A stretch of 64,000 nucleotides of DNA from Amylostereum areolatum (Eukaryota; Basidiomycota; Agaricomycetes; Russulales; Stereaceae): contig SAXG01000047.1 of the NCBI GenBank assembly GCA_012932865.1, positions 292,984 through 356,983 of the forward strand. Direction: 5' to 3'. Every line of letters begins with the position of its first letter. Within the stretch, counting starts at the first letter, position 1. The notes under the pieces are model-generated. The model was not told the origin of the DNA. It made no database searches and saw only the letters and a program-made list of their open reading frames with translations. The position numbers and the translations under genes are program-made. Shown here piece by piece: positions 31,347-40,249 of the stretch.

Positions 31347-33346
31347 CTACTCGACACCCGTGAGGAGCGGACCACCGTATTCAACCGCGTCCTCGTCAGC
31401 CTCTCCGGCAGCCTGCGCCGGATCTCCCTTCGCCTTAGGCTTGAACTTGGCCTTCTGCTCGTCTTTCTCCCGTGTCTGAGCTTTCCCCGCAGCTTTGGTT
31501 TCCGCTTCCGCCGCCAATTGTTCTTTTTCCCTTGCGAAGAGCGCTAACGAATCGATTAGGAGCTGACCTATACAAGCAAGCTCACTCAGCGAACCGGAGA
31601 CGCCGCAACAGAAGTAATAAGCATACCACGGCGTTCTACCGGCACGTGCGAGTCTTCTTCGTCATCAGACTCATCCGTGCTTTGCGACGCTTTACGAGCC
31701 CGCAACCTGGCCTCCTGCAGCTCCTTGTCGATCTCGGACAAATAACGAGCCAACTTCTCCAGGATCACTTTTGTCAATCTCTCCTTCACGTCGGCAGAGG
31801 CGGTAGGGGGGCAGATCCAAGGCGCGGCAACCTGGCTGTGACAGCCCAGCGTCGTGACCGGGAAGCTGGTCGATTGCGAATGGGCGGAAATGTACGCGTT
31901 GCAGAGGTAGCAGGACAGCTTTGAGACTCCGATGTACGGGATGTGGGCGATGGAGTGCTGGTGAAGATATACGAGAAGGGAGCATTCGCAGTGAACGTTA
32001 ACATCCTTGTAGGTGCGTACGACAACTTGAAGGTCCGGAGAACCTGAAGAGATGGTATACGTCAGGAACGAGAGTCTCAATTGAAGCAGTCCATCGACGT
32101 ACTCGACGTCGGAACTGCAGCCGTGGGCTGCTTGGCGTTCGGAGGACGAGGAAGACGATGGTCCAGCTCTCCGAGGAAGACACGGAGGGGGTCGTTCGGT
32201 AATAAGCTAACCGCACGGTCCTCCTCTTCAGTAGATGATTTGGGCGGGTCTGGGCGTCGATTCCATCCTGCCGCACGCGCGACATCCTGCAGCCTCTCGT
32301 AGTCTACCTTGATCTCGAGAGTAGACGTGCTTGGAGGAACGGTACTGATCTTGACGTTGTCGAGTAAAGGGGCCAAGTGAACGGAACCGACCAAGTTCAC
32401 CACACGAAGAAAATGAACGTGCACGGCGACGAGCTTGGTTAACCATCGTTCCATCGGCAGCTGTTGCTCTGAGAGTCTGTGAGAACCACGGCTGTCGCGG
32501 GCAGTAATATGATCGCTCACCCATGCCTCTGAGCGCCAGGTAGCTTTCGCATGCCAAAAAAAAGGTGTGGGGAAAGCGGCGTTTCTTTGCGTGGTCAAGG
32601 AGGTCTTGGAATTCGAAATGCAACTCCTCAATGTAGGCCAATATCACCCCTCCTCGCCCGTCAGTCGGAGGCCCCCCGGGCCCCGTAAACACTTCTTGCA
32701 TCGCGACCACAACAGAGTAGATGGAATCGAGGAGTTTCCGATGGGGACCGGACTGTAAGGCTGCAAAATTGACGCGGTCGTATTGGTCCCAAGCAAGGTC
32801 GTCCCGTGGGGTGCCCTGAACCTCCTTCATGAACGTGATGAACGGATCGTAGCGCTTTTGAAGGCGCCGTTTGATCTTGTACCAGGAGTGTTTGACCAGC
32901 CTAATCTTCAATTCGGTAAGATACTGTGCGGGTTCAGATCGTTCGACTGCGTAGATACGATAATAGACCTTGGAGTGAGCAGAACGGCTCAAGTCGATGT
33001 TGGGATCGGCTTGAGCGAGGTCCCTGACGGACTTGAGGGTCGAGATGATATCGTGAAGGATCGGGACCACTCGCTTGTCCACCGCGCCGTTCTCGGCCAC
33101 GTACAGGTGCGCGCCTGCGCCGTGGATATCGACAGCGATTGCAACGACCTGCTTCTGCTGATTGCAGATGGACAGATGTGCCAGACTGTCAAGAATGATG
33201 GCCTGGCGGGAGAAAGCCTCTTCACTCTTGTCGGGAGGCTGACCTTCCCTGCGTGCGTTTTTGGTGTTATTCTCGATTAGACCGCCGATGAGGGCGGCGA
33301 GAACGTTGACGTCGAGAGGATTGGGGGAGGGGGGAGAGGGAATCAT
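31347..33346 (-). CDS. OTT_1508-like deaminase family protein (copy D)
   Basis: ATG at 33346 (MIPSPPSPNPLDVNVLAALI), stop at 31347. Nearly identical to the gene at 2858-4869 over most of its length, including all introns; differences include ERSEPAQ for GPSGPAQ and a few residues around the acidic loop (STDESDDEEDSH). HCE and CYLC are intact. Given that closeness, the two are a recent duplicate pair in opposite orientation. Head to head with the truncated Cdc20-like copy at 33590-34399. Confidence 0.73.
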
Positions 33347-33589
33347 AGGTTATATGTTAGAAATACGGAGAGCATCGAGAGATTTTGAGGATACGGGCGT
33401 TGAACGTTGAACGTCGGTTGAACTTGAGATCTGAGAGGGTATGGTTAGGGTTCAAAACCACGTTCCCACAATCCACGCTGCGCGGCCTTGCGCGGCCCTC
33501 TGCGTTACTTCTTTGCACATACCCGCAGACTGACCGTCAACCGTCGTCCGTCGTCCGCCGCCAGCCGCCGCCACCCCAGTGCGTCCCCG
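33347..33589. promoter_or_regulatory. Shared 5' region, pair D
   Basis: Inverted near-copy of 2600-2857. The telomere-like word is a single GGTTAGGGTT (33443-33452) against two and a half units in the other copy. Also shares the GCGCGGCCTTGCGCGGCC repeat. Confidence 0.45.
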
Positions 33590-34399
33590 ATCGCATTTTC
33601 CACTCTCAATTGACGACCGCCGGCGATAGCGTCACACTTGTTGGCGAGCCCCAGCGGAAAACGCCCTCGTTCGACGCAGACGATGGCGACGAGCTCTGCC
33701 CCGCCGTCGAAATAGCGGCCGCTATTGTACGCAGGCGTTTTCTGTGGTACTTGCACGCTCTCATGTTATTTCGTTTTTTTAGTTTGACCGCTCGCCGAGT
33801 CGACCGCGCACGATCCACCGCCATCGCTCCCGCCAATCCATGAGCAGAGCCTCCTCCATCAGCCTCATGTCCGCGCCCCCGACCCCCTCCCGCGGTATCA
33901 CACCCTTTCTCTACCCGCCAAATTCCACATACACGAAACCAAGGCGAACGTCCCCTTCCAAGGCCACACCGACGACGTCCTCGGCCCAACCACTCCCCTC
34001 ACTCCCCTCGCCTGGACATCGAAGAACACCCTCGTTTTCGGCCGCGGCAATCACGTGCACGTCAAGAGCCTCGCCACCACCGGCGGCACCGACGATGTCA
34101 CGGTCCTTGTCGAGCTCAAGGACCACCACGGCCACCTGCGCATGATCGAGTGCGGCGACGCGGAGATGCCAAACGTGGTCGCGGTCGCGACGTCTGGGGG
34201 CCTCCTCCAGCTCTGGGACATCCCCTCCAAGAAGATGATCATGAATTGGTACACCAAGCCCGCCACCGCCCTGCGGTTCGCGGGGCCCGTGCTCACGGTC
34301 GGCGGCGAGAAGGGTACGATCCGCTACTTCGACACGCGAATCCGTGACGCGCGCGCGATGAAGGAGCAGAACAAGCGGGTGACCCGTCGCCCCCAGTGA
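33590..34399 (+). pseudogene. Truncated Cdc20-like copy (E')
   Basis: 5' part closely matches the copy at 1012-2359. Exon 2 relic is in frame here (LVGEPQRKTPSFDADDGDEL, then AVEIAAAIV before a GTACGC donor), thanks to one extra C relative to that copy. The MSRASSISLMSAPPTPSRG exon has a deletion and frame change after TPFLY, and the WD40 part runs from HVKSLATTGGTDDV to KEQNKRVTRR, then ends abruptly at 34399 in unrelated sequence. The last four or five blades and the Ile-Arg tail are missing. Confidence 0.82.
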
Positions 34400-35154
34400 G
34401 AAACGTAAAATTTGAGGGCGATACGGAGCGCTAGAAGGGCGCGTCCGGGAGTTTGTCTGGGATTGAGAGCGAGCAACTCGTCGTTTCCCATCATTTTTTG
34501 ATCTATGCTAATTTACGGTGTTCCTGCCCCATCCTACCGTGCAATCTATCTTATTTTCTCGATTGCGAGCGATTCCTTCACACCGGACTGAAGGAACGGA
34601 ACTGAAGTGGAGGCGTGAGAATAGCCTCTGTTAGTCTCTCCCTCACTCTCCATCTAGAGTAGGAGTCGAGATTCGGTGGACTGTACTGTACTAGTAGTAG
34701 CTGTAATCTGTAAATTAAACCAGTTATCATATCTGAAAATTTGAATTTCAACGGCAAAAACAATCCATTGATTACAGTATTGTAAGCGAAATGATAATAG
34801 AAACATTTCCATAAGCGGAAGGCCGGTGAATTAACCAAAAAATTGCTATTTTTAGTTTTAGCTCACAACTTCGGGGCCCCTGTCTGTGATTGTCAAAGCT
34901 TGTGGAGACCTTGTAAAACTGAAACTTGGTCCTCTAATCCTAGGTGAAAAGTTCACCGTACGGTGCGTATTGTGGCCTTTAGAAATATTTACAAACTTAT
35001 CCATGCGAAACATTTTTTCACTGATGTGTGCTTTCAGAGCATATCAGGAGCTTCTGAGAAAGGTCTCCTGGCGTCAGATGCTGGCTGGAATAGGTGGTGC
35101 ATGCCGATGTTGGTGTTGTCGTTGTCGTTGTCGACAAAGACGACATGACGATGG
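34400..35154. other. AT-rich stretch of unknown origin
   Basis: Base composition drops sharply (many AT runs, about 34690-35000) compared with both sides. Begins exactly where the Cdc20-like copy is cut. No TIR, LTR or protein homology that I can recognise; may be a decayed transposon or non-genic DNA brought in by the rearrangement. Confidence 0.4.
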
Positions 35155-35159
35155 GCGAG

Positions 35160-35458
35160 TGGAAGCACGAGGTGATTGCGCTACACTAAGTGTCGGAGAG
35201 GAGAATCACACGAGGTGAAAGGATCAAATCATGGGATTCAAAGGAGGAAAAAAGAGAACACTCTAGCAGGAGCAGGAGGATGAGGTATATGTATCCAAGA
35301 ACGTACGTACCAAATAGATGTAAAGAGCATCGAGTGGGAACGAAAGGGCGGTGGACGATGTGAACCTAATCGAAGATCGAGCCGAGCGAGGCCGTAAGTA
35401 AGAACATCGCGGGCCGAGAGGAGCGGGGAAAGGTGTCGTAAGTAAGCGTGAGCTTACA
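35160..35458 (-). repeat. Gypsy-2 3' LTR
   Basis: 299 bp. Differs from the partner LTR at nine positions, all transitions by my reading (for example GATC/GACC, GTGG/GCGG, CGAG/CAAG). Confidence 0.9.
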
Positions 35459-35529
35459 CTCCTCCCCCCCCGAAAAAAATGAAACCGTCAGGAGAAAGTA
35501 GGAATATAAGTAAGTAACGTAGGCCCGAG

Positions 35530-37005
35530 TCAACGCCTCCGAGCGCGGCACTTTGAAGCAGGAGAAACAGGAGAAACAGTGGAAACAGGTGGATGTACAG
35601 ACTCCCATACATCGAGAGCCTCACACTCGCTGAGCTCCCAAGCGGGCAGCCAGCGAGCGTCGTTGTTGCCCCAACCTTTCCAAACCACGAGGTATTGTCG
35701 TCCTCGGCCATGCTTGCGTTCGTCTATGATCTGGTCGATCACATACTCAAGTGAGCCATCCTCCATGATCATAGGTCCGGGTCTCGGCAGGATGTGGTCA
35801 GGAGCGATCTCGGGGTCCTGCTCACGGAGTTTGCGAAGCAGGCTGGCGTGAAAGGTCTTGAACATAGTCGGGTGGTCTGGCATGTCGAGCGTATACGTGC
35901 TCCGTGCCGGGTTTGCAACCAAGATCGTATAGGGGCCGTCGAAATGTGGCATGAACTTTGCAACGCGCTTCTTGTCCTTGTTCTTGTAGTCTCGTCGCCG
36001 GTGGAAGGTCGACAAGAGGACTGACTCGCCTTCTCGAAATCTCGGGTCCGCGTGACGGTGTTTGTTCGCTTGTGCCACCTAACCAACCTTAGATGCAAGA
36101 AGAGCATCAGCCACTTCGCCGAAATCTGCCTCCACACGACGGAGGAATCTTTCGGCGCATACAGCATCTTCGCCGAAACCTCGTACAACATCTGCGGTGT
36201 CAGGGGAGGAGAGGGAAGGAATGAGGTGCGGACTGCGGCCGAGGTGTAGTTGGAAGGGCGAGTACCCGGTCGAAGTGTTGACCGAGTTCATGAGTTGAAA
36301 ACGGACGCGGGGAAGGGCCCGAACCCAGCCGTGCTGCTGCCTGTCGACGTGGAACTGAAGGCATTGGAAGAGAGACTTGTTCGTGCGTTCTGACGATCCA
36401 TCCGTCTCAGGATGGTACGAGGATGACATCTTCAGCCTGACGCTCATAAGCCGGTGGAGTGCGGCCCAGAATTTCGAGACGAAAAGCTTGTCGCGGTCTG
36501 AAACGATTGTGGACGGGAGGCCATTTTCACAGAACCAGGAGTCGAAAAATACCGCGGCAAATGCCTCAGCAGTCATGTCCGTGTGGCAGGGAATCAAGCG
36601 TATGTCGGCTCCTGCACGGTTGGTGATGGAGGCGATGCAATTGTATCTACCTTCTTCAGGGAGTGGGCCGACAAAATCGATGGCTATATTGCTTCCTTGA
36701 GAGTCGGGAACAGGGAGTGCATGAAGAGGACCGGCAGGACGCAATGTCGTTGACTTGTTGTGTTGGCAGTTTGCGCAGCCTGAGATGTACCCAATTTCAA
36801 GCTCGGACCACATACCAGGCCAGTAATACGAGTCGCGAAGCGAGGCATAGGACTTGTCCATGCCGAAATGACCAAGCGCGTCGTGCACGAGTTCAAAAAG
36901 GGACTGGCAGAGCTTCTTCGCGTGCGGGATCACCAAACGAGTACCAATGTACAGTAGTTTGTCGGATGAGATTCGTGCACTTGGGATGCTGTCGATGTTG
37001 GATTG
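35530..37005 (-). pseudogene. Gypsy-2 integrase and chromodomain
   Basis: Reading down from 37005: linker NIDSIPSARISSDKLLYIG, H2C2 zinc site (HDALGHFGMDKSYASLRDSY, CANCQ), catalytic Asp in AIDFVGPLP, second Asp in IVSDRDKLFVSKFW, Glu in YHPETDGSSERTN. After LLASKVG there is one in-frame TAG (36076-36078), then VAQANKHRHADPRFREGESV, the GPY-type module (FDGPYTILVAN) and a chromodomain (EYVIDQIIDERKHGRGRQYL, VVWKGWG). A TAG from CAG would fit C-to-T decay. It is the 3' half of the pol reading frame that ends at 50621; the copia insertion separates them. Confidence 0.9.
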
Positions 37006-37353
37006 TGTTGAACAGACTTATCCAAGTCAGTAAGACGCTCAGTCGAAGGGATACTTCGAGTTATATATTATACCTTATCCAAGTCAGTAAGACGCTATAG
37101 TAAGGTATGTAAGCCAAAGAGAAATAGGTAGAAGGTATAAAGGATTGCTTACCTCAGTCGAAGGGATACTTCGAGTGAGGAGGCAGGACGAAATACGAGA
37201 GCCTTATATACCCAAACCGCTGTGCCATAAGAGCCAATCATAAAAGCCATAAGAAAGTGGTGCCATAGTGTAGCATAATTAATCAGTGCCAAGAGTGCGC
37301 TCAGTCATCCACCACAGCTTTCATGTGAAAGCGTACAGTAAGAATCACATGCT
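37006..37353 (-). repeat. Copia 3' LTR, distal part
   Basis: The remaining piece of this LTR is 44872-45000. Near its tip it carries a 57-bp insertion relative to the 5' LTR: the word TCCAAGTCAGTAAGACGCT occurs at 37021-37039 and again at 37078-37096, with CAGTCGAAGGGATACTTCGA between them, a word also present further inside the LTR. Confidence 0.88.
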
Positions 37354-37813
37354 TGTCATGAACGGTCTATAATTTTCTTTTTTACTTTACATCGGTTACA
37401 CGCTTTAGGACTTATTGGCTTATCACCGGTCCGGCTCCACTTCGGCCCGGACCCGGTTCATCTATATCCCACCCGGGCCCACATGACTCATCTCAGCCCG
37501 GGTCTGACTCCTTTCCCCTGACTCATGCTGTACAGTACTGACTCATGCTGTACTCTTTTACATACGACTGCTTACTTATACTTGGTCTGCTTACTGATCG
37601 CCGTGTATTGGTTGCTTATCCTAAGTCTCTCTCCTCTCATGTATATAAGGCTCCCTCTCGCTGTACATATTCCCTATCTCGAGCTAGTCAATTCTACCGA
37701 CTTTGCTTGCTTTCCCTCGTCTGTCGCCGTGTCTGATCGGCTCCCCTCTGTCGTCCTCATCTTCTAGTCAGCTGTGTCGTAACTTGGTGCTGTCGCACTA
37801 GTTGTTGCTGACA
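37354..37813 (+). repeat. Gypsy-3 5' LTR
   Basis: 460 bp with ATGTATATAAGG (near 37637) as TATA box. Followed by TAAGCTCGAGATCTG; no common tRNA-complementary primer site is obvious there. Confidence 0.93.
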
Positions 37814-38284
37814 TAAGCTCGAGATCTGTTTACTCTTGCACCACCCTACGACCGTCCCTACGTACTGTAGCATAGTAGTAGTAGTACCCGTCTGGTACTG
37901 ACCTTGTTCTTCCCCCGTGCCGCCCTAGACCGTTGCCCCCAGAGTACGCGACTCGTTACCCTGACATTGTGGTCGTGCGCACGTATACCGGTGCCGGCTT
38001 GACGTTTCCTCGAAACGTTACACCTACTCGAGACTCTCCAATACCAGGAGTTGAAAGCTCAGAGGTGACAGTAGAAGGTGCACCTTTGGTGTAGGAAACG
38101 AGTAAAAGCGGCGAAAGGAAAGCGGTTTAGGAAGTCTTTGGGCTCGTGTCCCCTAGACGAAGAGACAGCCAACAGGTCGAGAAGACTGAGGCAGACCGTC
38201 TTGCGATCTCATAACAGAACCACCTTCCCTCGACAAAATCTTCCCTTGCCGCACAGAGTAACCATTTCGACTGGGGGCTCGTGC
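37814..38284. other. Gypsy-3 leader
   Basis: Untranslated leader between LTR and first ATG. Contains a short CGAAACGTTACACC word and no protein of its own. Confidence 0.5.
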
Positions 38285-38686
38285 ATGGAAGATTGGCGCT
38301 CGCAAGTACAAGAATTCATCCCCATCAGCCACGACGCTATCATCTCCCTCATCAACGAATCTAAAGACCCTTGGGCCTGGCACAATTGGAAGGTCGCCCT
38401 CGGCGTAGAAGAACTTGAAGACTCCGTCATAGACATCCACTTCTATCGCCTCAAAATAAGCGAACAAGGAAACGGAAACCTCTACGTCTACTTCTGCCCA
38501 TACGTCACCTACCGCTACAAACTCGAGCAACCCCCAAAGTCCTTCTACGCGCCCAACGAGAAAATACCAGTGGACACTCGACACACCCACCGCCTCCTTA
38601 CACCAGGCAACACCCCCAGCCCCACACCAGAGCCAGAGGTCATCGACCTCACCCAGCCAGAGGTCATCGACCTCACCCACTTATAA
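38285..38686 (+). CDS. Gypsy-3 N-terminal gag-type ORF with tandem SUMO-interaction-like motifs
   Basis: 134 aa from ATG (MEDWRSQVQEFIPISHDAII) to TAA. It is in the same frame as gag (38993-40249), separated only by this TAA and 100 open codons, so it was probably the N-terminus of one gag protein. The end has two identical copies of PEVIDLT in a row (24-bp tandem repeat 38631-38678). VIDLT next to acidic/Ser residues is the textbook SUMO-interaction motif; after the stop comes SDSSSDSDTDVEDE, which is also typical context. The remnant at 9605-10095 is its relative. Role is inference. Confidence 0.6.
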   Translation: MEDWRSQVQEFIPISHDAIISLINESKDPWAWHNWKVALGVEELEDSVIDIHFYRLKISEQGNGNLYVYFCPYVTYRYKLEQPPKSFYAPNEKIPVDTRHTHRLLTPGNTPSPTPEPEVIDLTQPEVIDLTHL

Positions 38687-40249
38687 ACAATTCCCTCGTT
38701 CGGACTCAACGGCTCCGACTCCAGTTCTGACTCCGACACCGACGTCGAGGACGAAAACTGCTACATATATCCCCTCCCTCTAGGCTTCACTGAACAAGGA
38801 AACGACTTCTTTGTCCAACTCGGAGACACCATTGTCGAAGTCGCCTTCGTAGCAACCCAAACAAGTGGCATCAGTTGGTACTTCGTCAACGAAAGCCAAG
38901 ACGACCTCACTGAAGCCGACTTCAACCTCATCGCCGCCTCCGCCCTACCACCCGTCACCGACGAAGACTTCTCCGACCTCGACGAACCAATCATGGCTGC
39001 CCAGTGGGTCCGCACCGACCCCCAACCCCCTCTCCCCGCCGAACTTACCAACTGCACCGAAATTGGGGGAAGATGGAACATCGTCATCGGCCAAACGGGC
39101 TCTCCCATCCAACACATGAATAATGGCACCGACAATGCATGGCTCATGGAAGTAAATGGCCAATGGGTCGCCATCCCTGCCGTACTTGTTGCCGCCCTTA
39201 ACCTGCCACCCCCCACCGTCAACGTCACCGCCCCCCCCATCACCGTCAACCCCCCTGCGGTCACTGTTAGCGCCCCAGCAGCAGCAGCAGCCAGACCCCC
39301 TCGAAAGAAGGTCCACACGAAAACTCCTGAAGGCTTCTCTGGGAAACGAGAGGACTTCAACGACTGGATGCGGTCATGTGAGGAGTACATGCGAGCCGCC
39401 GAGGATGACCTCGTGACGGACAAGGACAAAGTACTCTTCATCCTCACCTACATGACAGGGGAGGCAGCACACACCTGGAAGGCCGAGTACGAAGATGCGC
39501 ACCTAGCCAATGGAGCCATGGTCGCCTGGGTGGACTTCTACAAGGCACTCAAAAGCGCGTTCACCGACGTCAATGAGCAGCACCGTGCCGCGGTCGAACT
39601 GGATGGGTTCAAACAGACAAAGGGTACCACCGCCCATGAATACTTTGCCAGGTTTGAACAACTGGCAAGGAAGGCTGGATACTCCACGGCGCAGGACCCC
39701 ATCCACCTCATGCAGCTGCTTAAGCACAACATCTACTACCGGACCATCGACTCCATCTATGACAGCGGTCATGTCCCTCAGAAATATGAGGACCTCAAGG
39801 AGCGCATCATTCTGATTGATGGACTGCGACAGGAGCGAGAGGACCTGAAAACTCAACGCAGCGGCCCCGCGCAGAACCAAAAACCCAAAGGACAAGGGTC
39901 GTCCAATGGGCAGCAAGGGGGACAGGTCCCATGGCGCCGCGACGGAACCGGCACGGTACACGGTGGCAAAGGACAGCCGATGGACGTCAACCGTGTCGAC
40001 ATTAAGGGCCGATGCTTCCGCTGTGGACAGAATGGCCACCAGGTGCGGGACTGCAGGGTGGATGTGAAGAACATCCGAGACATGTGGGGGAGGGACCGGT
40101 ACACGGAACCACCAAAGCGGGAGGCTCGAGCACAGACGTTCGAGACGCCCACCGCCTGGGCTAGGAGCCTGTCAGCCGAAGATCGGAAAAGCGTGATGGA
40201 CGCGCTTCAAGCTCAGCCGAAGGTGGAGGAGAAGAAGGAGGGTTTTTGA
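38687..40249 (+). CDS. Gypsy-3 gag
   Basis: Open from just after the TAA; first ATG at 38993 (MAAQWVRTDPQPPLP). Contains a retrotransposon gag core (EGFSGKREDFNDWMRSCEEY, ILTYMTGEAAHTWKAEYED, FYKALKSAFTDVNEQHRA, EYFARFEQLARKAGY) and a CCHC zinc knuckle (CFRCGQNGHQVRDC) near the end. Ends in TGA at 40247-40249, with pol starting in the -1 frame across the same TTTTTGA, suggesting -1 frameshifting for Gag-Pol. Confidence 0.88.
   Translation, partial: TIPSFGLNGSDSSSDSDTDVEDENCYIYPLPLGFTEQGNDFFVQLGDTIVEVAFVATQTSGISWYFVNESQDDLTEADFNLIAASALPPVTDEDFSDLDEPIMAAQWVRTDPQPPLPAELTNCTEIGGRWNIVIGQTGSPIQHMNNGTDNAWLMEVNGQWVAIPAVLVAALNLPPPTVNVTAPPITVNPPAVTVSAPAAAAARPPRKKVHTKTPEGFSGKREDFNDWMRSCEEYMRAAEDDLVTDKDKVLFILTYMTGEAAHTWKAEYEDAHLANGAMVAWVDFYKALKSAFTDVNEQHRAAVELDGFKQTKGTTAHEYFARFEQLARKAGYSTAQDPIHLMQLLKHNIYYRTIDSIYDSGHVPQKYEDLKERIILIDGLRQEREDLKTQRSGPAQNQKPKGQGSSNGQQGGQVPWRRDGTGTVHGGKGQPMDVNRVDIKGRCFRCGQNGHQVRDCRVDVKNIRDMWGRDRYTEPPKREARAQTFETPTAWARSLSAEDRKSVMDALQAQPKVEEKKEGF

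Larger units (their letters stand above)
22873..34399. repeat. Tandem array of three deaminase/Cdc20-like units
   Basis: Units 22873-26392, 27144-30505 and 31347-34399, each a minus-strand deaminase gene head to head with a plus-strand Cdc20-like copy, separated by homologous 3' flanks of 750-840 bp. A fourth unit lies inverted at 1012-4869. Confidence 0.85.

Noticed and set aside
36377..37100. Plus-strand ORFs over the gypsy-2 integrase
   Set aside because: Antisense to a clear integrase with all catalytic residues.
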